64,000 bases of DNA from Variovorax flavidus (lineage in GTDB: Bacteria > Pseudomonadota > Gammaproteobacteria > Burkholderiales > Burkholderiaceae_C): contig NZ_JASZYE010000004.1 of the NCBI RefSeq assembly GCF_030317145.1, positions 248,001-312,000 on the forward strand. Direction: 5' to 3'. The position numbers and the translations under genes were made by a program. The notes beneath the pieces are model-generated. The model made no database searches. It was not told the origin of the DNA and worked only from the letters and a program-made list of their open reading frames with translations. Positions 25,577 through 34,630 of this stretch are shown piece after piece (positions within the stretch are counted from its first letter, which is position 1; every line of letters starts with the position of its first letter).

Positions 25577-26911
25577 TCACTTCACTTCGCTCTTCTCGCC
25601 GGCTGCGTCGGCAGCCAGCGCCTCCAGTGCGGCAGTTGCCGCACGCGTTCCCTCTTTATCCATGGGCTCGAGCTGCGCGGCAAGCTGGGCCAGTGCGGCG
25701 CCACCCTGCTGTCGCAACGTGCCGATTGCACGACCCGCTTCCTGCGGCGACGCGAACCCCCGGCTTTGTACCAGCTGTGCGCCGCTCGCGTCGAGCAGCT
25801 TGAAGTAGAAAAGGCCGTCGCTCTCGCGATACTGCTTGAAGCTGGGGCGCGCGACCTTCGCTGCCTTCTGCTTTGCAGACTTGTCCTGGGTTGCCAGGTT
25901 GCGAAGGCCCACCGCGTGGCGCAAGTCGGCCATGAACGGGCGCGAGATCTCGCGCGCCTTGTCGGCACCGGCGCGCAGGACCTTCTCGATCTGCGCCGGA
26001 TCGTTCAGCAGGGACTCGTAGTGCTTGCGCATGGGCGCGACTTCGCGGTCGATGCGCTCGAACAGGATCTGCTTGGCGTCGCCCCAGCCGATGCCATCGG
26101 CGTAGGCCTTGCGCAAGGTCTCGGTTTCCTCGCTGTCCGCGAAGGCCTGATAGATCTGGAACAGGGCAGAGCCCTCGGTGTCCTTGGGTTCGCCGGGCGC
26201 GCGCGAGTCGGTCACGATGCCGGCGATCAGCTTCTGCAACTGGGCGCGCGGCGTGAAGAGCGGGATCGTGTTGTCGTAGCTCTTGCTCATCTTGCGGCCG
26301 TCGAGGCCGGGCAGCGTGGCCACGGCATCGTCGATCTCGGCCTCGGGCAGGGTGAAATGCTCGCCGTAGAGATGGTTGAAATGCTGCGCCATGTCGCGCG
26401 CCATCTCGATGTGCTGGACCTGGTCGCGGCCCACCGGCACCTTGTGCGCGTTGAACATCAGGATGTCCGCGCCCATCAGCACCGGATACATGAAGAGGCC
26501 GGCGGTGACGTCGGCGTCGGGGTCCTCGCCCTTGGCGACGTTCTTGTCGACCGACGCCTTGTAGGCGTGGGCACGATTCAGCAGCCCTTTGCCCGTGACG
26601 CAGGTCAGGAACCACGTCAGTTCCGGGATCTCGGGGATGTCCGATTGCCGGTAGAAGGTGACGCGCTCGGGGTCCAGGCCGCAGGCGAGCCAGGTCGCCG
26701 CGATTTCGAGCGTCGAGCGCTGGATGCGGGCGGGCTCGTCGACCTTGATGAGCGCGTGATAGTCCGCCAGGAAATAGAAGCTCTGCACATCGGCCCTGCG
26801 GCTGAAGCGCACGGAATGCCGCACCGACCCGACATAGTTGCCGAGGTGCGGCGTGCCGCTGGTGGTGATGCCGGTGAGGAAGCGAACGGGATCGGTAGAA
26901 GACGAGGCCAT
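25577..26911 (-). CDS. trpS: Tryptophanyl-tRNA synthetase with a C-terminal extension
   Basis: A 444-residue class I synthetase that charges tRNA-Trp. The HIGH-type motif is TPHLGNYVG (20-28) and KMSKS is at 207-211. Bacterial TrpS is usually about 330-350 residues. The extra ~90 residues contain SDGLFYFKLLDASGAQLVQS and GFASPQEAGRAIG, which resemble a YegP/DUF1508-type strand-rich unit, plus an Ala-rich tail. This longer form is known in Burkholderiales. It lies 10 bases downstream of the M50 protease gene, suggesting co-transcription. Confidence 0.95.
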   Translation of the reverse strand: MASSSTDPVRFLTGITTSGTPHLGNYVGSVRHSVRFSRRADVQSFYFLADYHALIKVDEPARIQRSTLEIAATWLACGLDPERVTFYRQSDIPEIPELTWFLTCVTGKGLLNRAHAYKASVDKNVAKGEDPDADVTAGLFMYPVLMGADILMFNAHKVPVGRDQVQHIEMARDMAQHFNHLYGEHFTLPEAEIDDAVATLPGLDGRKMSKSYDNTIPLFTPRAQLQKLIAGIVTDSRAPGEPKDTEGSALFQIYQAFADSEETETLRKAYADGIGWGDAKQILFERIDREVAPMRKHYESLLNDPAQIEKVLRAGADKAREISRPFMADLRHAVGLRNLATQDKSAKQKAAKVARPSFKQYRESDGLFYFKLLDASGAQLVQSRGFASPQEAGRAIGTLRQQGGAALAQLAAQLEPMDKEGTRAATAALEALAADAAGEKSEVK

Positions 26912-26921
26912 GGGAGAAGAC

Positions 26922-27593
26922 TCAGCGGATCAGGGCGGCAAGGGGCGAGAGCAGCAGGTCGACGGCGGCGTAGCCAAAGCTCATCAGCGGCCGCAGCCAG
27001 TAGTTGCTGACGATGCCCGCGAGGACCAGGCCCATCACGATGAAGAAGCCGTAGGGTTCGATGCGCGCCAGGAAGTTCTGCGCGCTGCCGCGGGGCAGCA
27101 GGCCGGCCAGCACGCGTCCGCCATCGAGCGGGGGCAGGGGGAACAGGTTGAAGGCCCACATCACGAGGTTCACGAGCACGCCGCCCTGCGCCATCTTGAT
27201 GAAAAAGGGTTCATTGATGCCTGCGCCGGCGAGCCCGTAGAAGAACAGCGCCCAGATGATCGCCTGGATGAAGTTGGATGCAGGGCCGGCGAGCGCGACC
27301 CAGATCATGTCCCGCTTCGGATTGCGCAGGTGGCCGAAATTGACCGGGACCGGCTTCGCATAGCCGAACAGGAAGGCGCCCGAGGTCGCGAAATACAGCA
27401 TCAGCGGCATCAGGATGGTGCCGATCGGGTCGATGTGCTTGACGGGGTTGAGCGTCACGCGGCCGAGCATATAGGCCGTGTTGTCGCCCAGGTAGCGGGC
27501 CACGTACCCGTGCGCGGCTTCATGCACCGTGATCGCGAAGATCACGGGCAGTGCGTAGATGAGGACGGTTTGGATGAGGTTTGAGAAATCCAC
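26922..27593 (-). CDS. Site-2-protease-type M50 zinc metallopeptidase
   Basis: A 223-residue membrane protein of the small rhomboid-like M50 group. HEAAH (24-28) supplies two zinc ligands and the catalytic Glu inside the first TM region; LFPLPPLDGGRV later supplies the conserved Asp. Four to six TM segments, with no PDZ domain. It would cleave substrates within the membrane. It is part of a minus-strand run of housekeeping genes (PHP, DMT, Sua5/YciO, M50, trpS), a conserved order in Burkholderiales from memory. Confidence 0.9.
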   Translation of the reverse strand: MDFSNLIQTVLIYALPVIFAITVHEAAHGYVARYLGDNTAYMLGRVTLNPVKHIDPIGTILMPLMLYFATSGAFLFGYAKPVPVNFGHLRNPKRDMIWVALAGPASNFIQAIIWALFFYGLAGAGINEPFFIKMAQGGVLVNLVMWAFNLFPLPPLDGGRVLAGLLPRGSAQNFLARIEPYGFFIVMGLVLAGIVSNYWLRPLMSFGYAAVDLLLSPLAALIR

Positions 27594-27635
27594 CGCTGGA
27601 TTGTCTCAGACGGTTGCCTGTCCCTTGCGGGACTC

Positions 27636-28271
27636 TCAGAGGCCGAGCACCGCGAGCGGTCCGCGGCCCTGCCGTACCAGCAAGGGATCGCCGCCCGTGC
27701 CCATGGGCGTGAGGTCGACCACGGTGGTCGGCTCGGAGGGGCAGGCGCCGGAGTCGATCACCGCGCCGATCTGTTTTTCGAAACGCTCGCGGATCTCGGC
27801 GGCGTCGTTCAGGGCCTCGGTTTCGCCGGGAGGGATCAGCGTGGTCGCCAGCAGCGGCTCGCCGTGCAGCATGAGGAGTTCGCCGAGCACCCTGTGGTCC
27901 GGCACGCGCAGGCCGATGGTCTTGCGCTGGGGATGGCTCACGCGTCGCGGCACTTCCTTGGTGGCTTCGAGCAGGAAGGTGTAGGGGCCGGGTGTGGCGG
28001 CCTTCAGGAGCCGGTATTGCTTGTTGTCGACCCGTGCGTAGTTGGAAAGCTCGCTCAGGTCGCGGCACAGCAGGGTCAGGTGATGCTTCTCGTCGACCTG
28101 GCGGATGCGCCGCAGCTGGTCGACCGCGTCCTTGTCGTCCAGATGGCAGGCCAGCGCGTAGCTCGAATCGGTCGGCACGGCGACGATCTCCCCGCGCGCG
28201 AGCAGGGCCACGGCCTGCTTCAGCAGGCGCTGCTGCGGATTCTCGGGATGGACTTCGAAGAACTGGGCCAT
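27636..28271 (-). CDS. Sua5/YciO/YrdC-family protein
   Basis: A 211-residue single-domain protein of the YrdC superfamily. Typical motifs are EIVAVPTDSSYALACHLDD near the N-terminus, PGPYTFLLEATKEVPRR in the middle and IGLRVPDH afterwards. The length and the PTDSSYAL variant fit the YciO subgroup rather than TsaC. Its relatives bind ATP, threonine and bicarbonate to make threonylcarbamoyl-AMP for the t6A modification of tRNA; whether YciO does the same is less certain. It lies between the M50 protease and the DMT exporter in a probable operon. Confidence 0.85.
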   Translation of the reverse strand: MAQFFEVHPENPQQRLLKQAVALLARGEIVAVPTDSSYALACHLDDKDAVDQLRRIRQVDEKHHLTLLCRDLSELSNYARVDNKQYRLLKAATPGPYTFLLEATKEVPRRVSHPQRKTIGLRVPDHRVLGELLMLHGEPLLATTLIPPGETEALNDAAEIRERFEKQIGAVIDSGACPSEPTTVVDLTPMGTGGDPLLVRQGRGPLAVLGL

Positions 28272-28306
28272 GGCGTCACTCGATCAGGGAATGCAAGTAT
28301 CGGGCT

Positions 28307-29248
28307 TCAGGACTCCGCCGGCTCGATCGGCACGCGACGCTCGCGCACCGTGAGCCATGCGCCTGCCGCGCCGCAGATGGCAATCAGCGCCATGCCTGTC
28401 AGCGAGATCTTGTCCGGAATCTGCGAAAACATGAGCCACCCGCCCAGCATCGCGAAGGCGATCTGCGCATACAGGTAGGGCGTGAGCGTCGATGCCGGCG
28501 CACGCTGGTAGGCCAGGATCAGGATGAAGTGGCCCACCGTCCCCATGAACCCCATGAGGCACAACAGCGCCCACCAGTGCCATGAGGGCAGGCTGGTCCA
28601 GACGAAGGGCAGTGCGACCGACGCGAGCAGCGCGCCCACCCAGCCGGTGTAGAAGTGCATCGTGAGAGGGTTCTCGGTCCGCGCGAGCTTGCTGGTCAAC
28701 ACCTGGAACCAGGCGTTGGTGAGCACCAGCCCGATCGGCAGCAGCATCGCCCAGCTGAACGCCTCGCCGCCCGGCCGCAGGATCACCAGCGTGCCGGCGA
28801 ACCCGCCTGCCACGAGCGCCCAGCGCAGCGGCGACACCTGTTCCTTGAGCGTGGTGGCGGCCAGCAGCGTGATGACCAGCGGCGCGATCAGCACGATCGA
28901 AGTGAATTCCGCCAGCGGCATGTAGCGCAGGCTCAGGAAGGCCAGCGTGCTCGACGCGAGCAAGAGGGCGCCACGCAGGAGCTGGTATTTGGGGTGTTCC
29001 GTTCGCAGCAGCCGCGGGCCGTGCTTCGGCAGCAGCACGAGCGTCGTCGCGACCGCCTGGAAGGCATAGCGCACCCACACGCCCATCAGGATCGGCACAG
29101 CGGCGGTCGAGAGCTTGGTGGCGGTGTCCAGCGTGGCAAAGCACGCGACGGCGAGCAGCACGAGGCCGATGCCGGCGAGGATGCGCTCCGATTCGAGGTC
29201 GCGCGTGCTCTTTCTCGCGGCGATGCCGCCGCTTTCCAACGCGCTCAC
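28307..29248 (-). CDS. DMT-superfamily (EamA) transporter
   Basis: A 313-residue membrane protein with about ten TM helices and two EamA repeats (the first with FATLDTATKLSTAAVPILMG, the second with LPIGLVLTNAWFQVLTSKLA). It exports or takes up small metabolites; the substrate cannot be told. It starts at a GTG that overlaps the stop of the PHP gene (GTGA), which sets the start although the frame is open for another 100 codons inside that gene. Confidence 0.88.
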   Translation of the reverse strand: MSALESGGIAARKSTRDLESERILAGIGLVLLAVACFATLDTATKLSTAAVPILMGVWVRYAFQAVATTLVLLPKHGPRLLRTEHPKYQLLRGALLLASSTLAFLSLRYMPLAEFTSIVLIAPLVITLLAATTLKEQVSPLRWALVAGGFAGTLVILRPGGEAFSWAMLLPIGLVLTNAWFQVLTSKLARTENPLTMHFYTGWVGALLASVALPFVWTSLPSWHWWALLCLMGFMGTVGHFILILAYQRAPASTLTPYLYAQIAFAMLGGWLMFSQIPDKISLTGMALIAICGAAGAWLTVRERRVPIEPAES

Positions 29249-30099
29249 TGGATGCGGTGCTCCAGCAATTCCCACACCGGCGTGAGCTTGCCCGGGAGCC
29301 AGGGCAGCTTGCCCAGGTCGCAATGGCTTTCGTCGGGGCTGTGGAAATCGCTGCCGCGCGAGGCGGCAAAGCCGAACTCCAGCGCCTTGTCGGCGTATTC
29401 GACGTACTCGGCGGGCGTGTGGCTGCCGGTCACGACCTCGATTGCCTTGCCGCCGTGCGCCTTGAATTCGACGAAGAGGGCGTATTCCTCGTTGGCAGTG
29501 AACCTGTAGCGGCCGGGATGGGCGATCACGGCGAGCCCGCCGGCGGCGGTGATCCATTGCACCGCGTCCTTCAGCGTGGCCCAGCGGTGCGGCACGTAGC
29601 CGGGCTTGCCCTCGGTGAGGAACTTGCGGAACACCTCGGAGGTGTCGCGGCAGTGGCCTGTTTCCACGAGGAAGCGGGCGAAATGGGTGCGCGAGATGAG
29701 TTCGGGGTTGCCGACGAATTTGAGCGCGCCCTCGTAGGCGCCGGGAATGCCGACCTTGGCCAGCCCTTCGGACATCTCCTGCGCCCGCTTGCCGCGGCCG
29801 CCGCGGGTGTCGTAGAGGCCTTCGCTGATGGCCGCGTCGTCGGGATCGAAGCCCAGGCCCACGATATGCACGGTTTCGCCGGCAAAAGTGACCGAGATCT
29901 CGGTGCCGGTGAGGTATTTCATGCCCTGCTCGCGGGCAGCGGCCGCTGCCCGGTGCTGGCCGCCGATTTCATCGTGATCGGTCAGGGCCCAGAGCTCGAC
30001 GCCATTGGCCGCGGCGCGAGCCGCCAGCGCTTCGGGCGTCAGCGTGCCGTCCGATACCACGGAGTGGCAGTGCAGGTCGGCGTTGAGGATGGAAGACAC
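29245..30099 (-). CDS. PHP-domain phosphoesterase (RNase AM/YciV-like)
   Basis: A 284-residue soluble enzyme. The PHP metal motifs are DLHCHSVVSDG at the start, ALTDHDEIGG, AGGLAVIAHPGRY and GSDFHSPDE near the end. This matches the family of 3',5'-nucleoside bisphosphate phosphatases and 5'-3' exonucleases that trim RNA 5' ends (RNase AM). It is the first gene of the minus-strand run and is translationally coupled to the DMT transporter. Confidence 0.88.
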   Translation of the reverse strand: MSSILNADLHCHSVVSDGTLTPEALAARAAANGVELWALTDHDEIGGQHRAAAAAREQGMKYLTGTEISVTFAGETVHIVGLGFDPDDAAISEGLYDTRGGRGKRAQEMSEGLAKVGIPGAYEGALKFVGNPELISRTHFARFLVETGHCRDTSEVFRKFLTEGKPGYVPHRWATLKDAVQWITAAGGLAVIAHPGRYRFTANEEYALFVEFKAHGGKAIEVVTGSHTPAEYVEYADKALEFGFAASRGSDFHSPDESHCDLGKLPWLPGKLTPVWELLEHRIQ

Positions 30100-30213
30100 T
30101 CCACAATCTTATTCTTTCTCGAAAATGCTTGCAGAGCGCATGGCGTCTGCGGCAGGTGCTACCAAATGAATAGCGCCCGTGCGGCTCCGGCCTTGCGGGA
30201 GCCCTCGTTGCCC

Positions 30214-31233
30214 TCAGCGCTTCTTGCGAAACGCCACCCACGCCGCGACGGCCGTGAAGCTCAGCACGATGGCCACGACGATCCAGAACCCGTGCTTGTG
30301 CTCGGCCAGCGGAATGCCGCCCACGTTCATGCCGAACAGCCCGGCGAGGATGTTGATCGGCAGCGCCAGCACCGTCACCACGGTCAGTACGAACAGGCTG
30401 CGGTTGTTGTCCTCGTTCACGTTGTCGGCAATTTCTTCCTGCAGGAGCTTGATGCGTTCCTGCAGCGCGCCCATGTCGCGCAGCACCACGGAGAATTCTT
30501 CGGTGGACCCGCGCAGTTCCTGCGCATCGGCCTCGGCCATCCAGGCTGGCGGGTTCTGCAGCAGGCGGAAGAGGGCGGCCGGCTCCGGCGCCAGGAGGCG
30601 CTGCAGCCGCACGAGCACCCGGCGCAGCACGCCGAGCCGGGCGCGCTTGTGATCGAGACGGCCGGCCAGCAGTTCGTCCTCGATCCTGTCGATGCGCGTC
30701 GTCACGCCGCGCACGATGTTCACCAGCACATCGGCCTGCACGCGCAGCAGGTGTTCGAGCAGTTCGGTGCTGGAGCGCGGCGCGTCACCGGCCTTCACGG
30801 CCGTTCGCAGGGCATCGACCGAGCGCAGCGGCTGCGTGCGCGCCGTCACCACCAGGCGCGGACCGACGCTGATCCACAAGGTCGAAATGTCGGAGGGCTC
30901 GAAGCTGAACTCGAAATGCACGTCGTTGATGACGGCGATCAGCGAGTCGTCGGCGCGCTCGATGCGGGTCGAGTGCAGTCCTTCCTTGAGCGTCTCGAAG
31001 AACAGGTCGGAGAGACCGGCGTGCCGCAACAGCCAGCGCTCGGCCTGCGCGTGGCTCAGGTTGAAGTGGAGCCACATGTAGGCGCCGCCCGCGTCAGCGG
31101 TCGCGTCGCCGTGCCGGGCGAGCCATTCGGCGGCCTGCGGTGAATCGATGGAGCGCGCCGGCTCCGGCGAATCCGCATCGAACAGGTAGCCGCAGATCAG
31201 TCCGGCTTCGTCGCTTCCATACGCGCCGGCCAT
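30214..31233 (-). CDS. zntB: CorA/ZntB-family divalent-metal transporter
   Basis: A 339-residue protein with a long acidic cytosolic domain, a coiled-coil (MGALQERIKLLQEEIADNVN) and two C-terminal TM helices. The pore signature GMNVGG follows the first helix and is continued by IPLAEHKHGFW, the ZntB-type loop. It probably mediates Zn2+ (or Mg2+) transport across the inner membrane. Divergent from the PPK2 gene with 150 bases between; no operator was recognised. Confidence 0.88.
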   Translation of the reverse strand: MAGAYGSDEAGLICGYLFDADSPEPARSIDSPQAAEWLARHGDATADAGGAYMWLHFNLSHAQAERWLLRHAGLSDLFFETLKEGLHSTRIERADDSLIAVINDVHFEFSFEPSDISTLWISVGPRLVVTARTQPLRSVDALRTAVKAGDAPRSSTELLEHLLRVQADVLVNIVRGVTTRIDRIEDELLAGRLDHKRARLGVLRRVLVRLQRLLAPEPAALFRLLQNPPAWMAEADAQELRGSTEEFSVVLRDMGALQERIKLLQEEIADNVNEDNNRSLFVLTVVTVLALPINILAGLFGMNVGGIPLAEHKHGFWIVVAIVLSFTAVAAWVAFRKKR

Positions 31234-31383
31234 TGAAACTCAGGGGGTCCTTGTCATGAACGCGCCATCGTGGCCGGCGCGTGTGTCAGCCGTGTGACGA
31301 CGCCGTGTGGGCACACTTTCTGTCACATGACCGTCACGCCGCGGGGTGAGCATGCGGTTTTCCCTCGCCCTCAGAGAACGACC

Positions 31384-32301
31384 ATGACGCTCCCCAGCAC
31401 CCTCGGAGATCACGACGATCTCATGGATCGCATCGCACGCGACCTGATCGACAGCTATGACGAAGAGATCGAACTCGAACTCGAGGACCGGAGCCTCGAC
31501 GAGCTCGAATCCGGAAGGATCACCGACAAGGCCGGCCGACAGGCCTATTTCAAGGAACTGTTTCGCCTCCAGGGCGAGCTGGTCAAGCTGCAGGATTGGG
31601 TGCAGCACAGCAAGCAGAAGGTCGTGATCCTGTTCGAGGGGCGCGACGCGGCTGGCAAGGGCGGCGTGATCAAGCGCATCACGCAGCGGCTCAACCCGCG
31701 CGTGGTGCGGGTCGCCGCGCTGCCGGCGCCCAACGACCGCGAACGCACCCAGTGGTACTTCCAACGCTATGTGGCCCATCTGCCGGCCGCGGGCGAGATG
31801 GTGCTATTCGATCGCAGCTGGTACAACCGCGCGGGCGTCGAGCGCGTGATGGGCTTCTGCACCGACGACGAGTACGAGGAGTTCTTTCGCACCGTACCCG
31901 ACTTCGAGCGGATGCTGGTGCGCTCGGGCATCAAGCTCATCAAGTACTGGTTCTCCATCACTGACGAAGAGCAGCACATGCGCTTTCTGGGCCGCATCCA
32001 CGACCCGCTCAAGCAGTGGAAGCTGAGTCCGATGGACCTGGAATCCCGCCGCCGGTGGGAGGAGTACACCAAGGCGAAAGAGACCATGCTCGACCGCACC
32101 CACATCCCCGAGGCTCCGTGGTGGGTCGTGCAGGCGGTCGACAAGAAGAAGGCACGCCTGAACTGCATCACCCATCTGCTGGGGCAGTTGCCCTACCAGG
32201 AGGTCGAGCACGCGCCCATCACCTTGCCCGCGCGCGTGCGCAACGACGACTACCTCCGCCACCCCGTGCCGGCGGACATGTACGTTCCCGAGGTGTACTG
32301 A
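31384..32301 (+). CDS. ppk2: Polyphosphate kinase 2
   Basis: A 305-residue PPK2-family enzyme that transfers phosphate between polyphosphate and nucleotides. Walker A is EGRDAAGKGG (85-94), the Walker B/lid region reads VLFDRSWYNRAGVERVMGF, and a Trp-rich SITDEEQHMRFLGR segment follows. The first 60 residues are acidic, as in class I PPK2. The ATG at 31384 is used because the preceding frame (from 31270) has no protein-like content. Confidence 0.95.
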   Translation: MTLPSTLGDHDDLMDRIARDLIDSYDEEIELELEDRSLDELESGRITDKAGRQAYFKELFRLQGELVKLQDWVQHSKQKVVILFEGRDAAGKGGVIKRITQRLNPRVVRVAALPAPNDRERTQWYFQRYVAHLPAAGEMVLFDRSWYNRAGVERVMGFCTDDEYEEFFRTVPDFERMLVRSGIKLIKYWFSITDEEQHMRFLGRIHDPLKQWKLSPMDLESRRRWEEYTKAKETMLDRTHIPEAPWWVVQAVDKKKARLNCITHLLGQLPYQEVEHAPITLPARVRNDDYLRHPVPADMYVPEVY

Positions 32302-32391
32302 GCCGAACGCGCGGCCGGGCCGGCCGTTCGTCTGGGTGGAAAGCCGTGGTCGAAGCTGCTACCGTGCGTCGACCGACCCACGCGCACCTCG

Positions 32392-33435
32392 ATGCCCCGC
32401 CGCCTCCTCTCCCCGCTCACGCGTGCCTATCAGCGCAACCTCAAGGCGCTCACGAAGGCCACGCTGAGCAGCAGCAAGCGCATTGCCAACCAGGTTCAGC
32501 GCGCGGCAGTGAAGCAGCTCAAGCCGCCGCCCGGCAGCGGGGACTGGCTTCCGGGCGTGGCGCTGGGCCCGGCAGGCGGGCGGCGTTTTCACCTCTACCG
32601 TCCGCCTGACCTGGCCCTGCAACCCGGCGAAAAGCTGCCCCTGATGGTGATGCTGCACGGCTGCGGTCAGACCGGGCGCGACTTTGCCGTGAGCACCCGC
32701 ATGAACCGGCTCGCCGCACGCGAACGCTTCCTGGTGCTCTACCCCGAGCAGGACCGCCTCGCCAACGCGCAAGGCTGCTGGAACTGGTACGAGCGCCGCT
32801 CGGGCAAGGCCGACGCCGAAGCCGCGACGCTGATGGCGGCCGTCGACCAGGTGCAGATGCTCTATCCGGTGGACCGCGATCGCATCGCGATCGCCGGTCT
32901 GTCGGCCGGCGCGAGCATGGCGGCCCTTCTGGCCACGCGCTATCCGACGCGCTTCAAGGCGCTCGCGATGCACTCCGGCGTTGCACCCGGCGCCGCCAAG
33001 TCGCCCGCCACCGCGCTCGGCGCCATGCGCGGGCAGCACGTGCCGCTCATGCCGGCGACCGCGGTCGGCAAGGCCATGGGCGCCGCGGCCGCGCTCACGA
33101 CGCTGCCGCCGCTGCTGATCCTTCATGGCGACGCCGATACCGTCGTCTCGGCCAGCAATGCCGGCAGCACCGCCGAGGTCTGGGCCGTGGCGACCGGCGC
33201 ACGGGCCGGCACGACCCGGCTGGCGCAGCGTGGCAAGCGGCATCCCATGCGCATCACCGACTACACGCGCCGGGGCCGTACGGTGGTCACGCTGTGCGAG
33301 ATCGCCGGCCTCGGGCATGCGTGGAGTGGTGGCCTGGCCAGCATGCTCTTCACCGACGCGGCTGGCCCGGACGCGACCAAGCTCGTGTGGGCATTCGCGT
33401 CGCGGCAGTTCCGGCTGGCCAGGGAACCGCAGTAG
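32392..33435 (+). CDS. PHB-depolymerase-family (LpqC-like) esterase
   Basis: A 347-residue alpha/beta hydrolase. The nucleophile elbow is GLSAGAS (169-175) with Ser171; the oxyanion region is MLHGCGQTGRDFA (88-100); the His is in GLGHAWSGG near the C-terminus. An N-terminal basic helix (about 1-40) replaces a classical signal peptide. It probably hydrolyses polyhydroxybutyrate oligomers or aromatic esters. The lipase gene follows 24 bases later, so the two may be co-expressed. Confidence 0.85.
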   Translation: MPRRLLSPLTRAYQRNLKALTKATLSSSKRIANQVQRAAVKQLKPPPGSGDWLPGVALGPAGGRRFHLYRPPDLALQPGEKLPLMVMLHGCGQTGRDFAVSTRMNRLAARERFLVLYPEQDRLANAQGCWNWYERRSGKADAEAATLMAAVDQVQMLYPVDRDRIAIAGLSAGASMAALLATRYPTRFKALAMHSGVAPGAAKSPATALGAMRGQHVPLMPATAVGKAMGAAAALTTLPPLLILHGDADTVVSASNAGSTAEVWAVATGARAGTTRLAQRGKRHPMRITDYTRRGRTVVTLCEIAGLGHAWSGGLASMLFTDAAGPDATKLVWAFASRQFRLAREPQ

Positions 33436-33459
33436 AGTGGACGCGCGAGGCCCCGGCCC

Positions 33460-34308
33460 ATGCCCACCATCTCCTACGACGCAAGCCGAACGGCGCTTTA
33501 TTCGCCCGAGCGGCACGAGGCGTTGTTCGAGCAGGGCCGCAACTACACGCCCACGCAATGGGCCGTCGAGGCGTCCAGGCTGGCCTACTACCGCGCCGAG
33601 GGGTCAGAGGCCGAGAAACTCCGGTTGACGAACGCGCTGGCCAATGCGGGCTTCGGCGCACCGAGGCTCTTCCTGGACGGCGCGACCTTTGCGTTCGGCG
33701 CATTGCACGCAGGCGATCGCAGCGCGCTCATCGCCTTTCGTGGCACCCAGCCCGACGAAATCCGTCATCTCGCGACCAATCTGCAAGCGCAGCAGTCGGC
33801 GTGGAGCGAAAGCGGCGGCCGCGTGCACGCGGGCTTTGCCAAGGCGGCGCGTGCCGTCATGCCGCAGCTGAGCGCATGGCTGGAAGGCGAGGGGAGCCGC
33901 CGCAGCCGCCTGATCCTCGCCGGCCACAGCCTGGGTGCGGCACTCGCCACCTTGACCTCCACGGTGCTCCGACCGGACATGCTCGTCACGCTCGGCTCGC
34001 CGCGCGTGGGTGACGCGAGTTTCGTCGCCGCCCTGGCGGAGACGAACATCGTGCGCCTCGTCGACGGCTGCGACGTGGTGACGCAATTGCCGCCGGCCCT
34101 GTCGTTCTACGCGCACGCGGGCGCGGTGACCTATATCACCTGCCTGGAGGGCCTCTGCGTCGACGATCCGGCCCCTCCCATGATCGAAGCCGACCGCATC
34201 GAGGGCCGTGCCCGCTATGCGGCCGAGCATGCGTGGAAGCCCGGCGCGGTGCTGCTGCGCGAACTGGCGGACCACGCGCCGATCAACTACGCGCGAGGGT
34301 TCTTTTAG
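33460..34308 (+). CDS. Class 3 lipase family protein
   Basis: A 282-residue alpha/beta hydrolase of the lipase-3 family. It has IAFRGTQPDEIRHLATNL (91-108), the oxyanion and lid region; HAGFAKAAR; GHSLGAA (155-161) with nucleophile Ser157; LVTLGSPRVGD; and a C-terminal region with candidate Asp/His partners. No signal peptide is seen, so it is either cytosolic or exported by another route. The 3' end runs directly into extragenic repeat copy 2. Confidence 0.88.
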   Translation: MPTISYDASRTALYSPERHEALFEQGRNYTPTQWAVEASRLAYYRAEGSEAEKLRLTNALANAGFGAPRLFLDGATFAFGALHAGDRSALIAFRGTQPDEIRHLATNLQAQQSAWSESGGRVHAGFAKAARAVMPQLSAWLEGEGSRRSRLILAGHSLGAALATLTSTVLRPDMLVTLGSPRVGDASFVAALAETNIVRLVDGCDVVTQLPPALSFYAHAGAVTYITCLEGLCVDDPAPPMIEADRIEGRARYAAEHAWKPGAVLLRELADHAPINYARGFF

Positions 34309-34310
34309 CT

Positions 34311-34400
34311 CGCCCCCAGCCTCGCCCACTGCGTGTGGCTCGGGCACCCCCTACCGGGGGCAACACCAGTGGCCCGGCGAAGCCGGTTCCCCGGTGTTTC
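34311..34400 (+). repeat. Extragenic repeat, copy 2
   Basis: It starts three bases after the lipase stop. It contains CGCCCACTGCGTGTGGC, the hairpin CACCCCCTACCGGGGG and GGCCCGGCGAAGCCGGTT. It faces copy 3, forming a large inverted pair. Confidence 0.85.
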
Positions 34401-34450
34401 ACCGACCGGCCGGGCGCTCGCTGCCCCGCACACCCTTCCGGTGGCAGCCG

Positions 34451-34533
34451 AGGAACCGGCTTCGCCGGGCCTCCGGCTGCGCCCCCGGCAGGGGGTGGGA
34501 GGGCTACACGCAGTGAGCCCGACCTGGGGGCGA
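34451..34533 (-). repeat. Extragenic repeat, copy 3 (inverted)
   Basis: The reverse orientation of copy 2, with AACCGGCTTCGCCGGGCC, GCCCCCGGCAGGGGGT and GCTACACGCAGTGAGCCC. Together with copy 2 it could fold into a long hairpin that separates the lipase from urtA transcription. Confidence 0.85.
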
Positions 34534-34630
34534 GCAACAGCATGTACGCCACCGGGCGTATTCACGGCCCGGGACCGATTCCGCAGACTCCTCTCCATCG
34601 TTCACACCACTCCAGGAGAAGGAAGTCACC

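Larger units (their letters stand above)
34309..34630. other. Intergenic region with two facing repeats and the urtA leader
   Basis: Holds repeat copies 2 and 3 in opposite orientation and, after about 34,534, roughly 100 bases of leader before urtA. The ribosome binding site AAGGAAG precedes the urtA start. No sigma-54 or NtrC-type site was recognised. Confidence 0.6.

Noticed and set aside
25523-27010. Plus-strand frame of 495 codons opposite trpS
   Set aside because: trpS motifs (TPHLGNYVG, KMSKS) are on the minus strand; this is a shadow.
29257-31143. Plus-strand frame of 628 codons opposite the PHP and ZntB genes
   Set aside because: A GC-rich antisense frame; its His/Gln/Arg-rich composition and span across two real genes show it is a shadow.
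31234-31383. Partly symmetric GTCACATGAC words between zntB and ppk2
   Set aside because: The symmetry is imperfect and the words are short; not enough to claim an operator.
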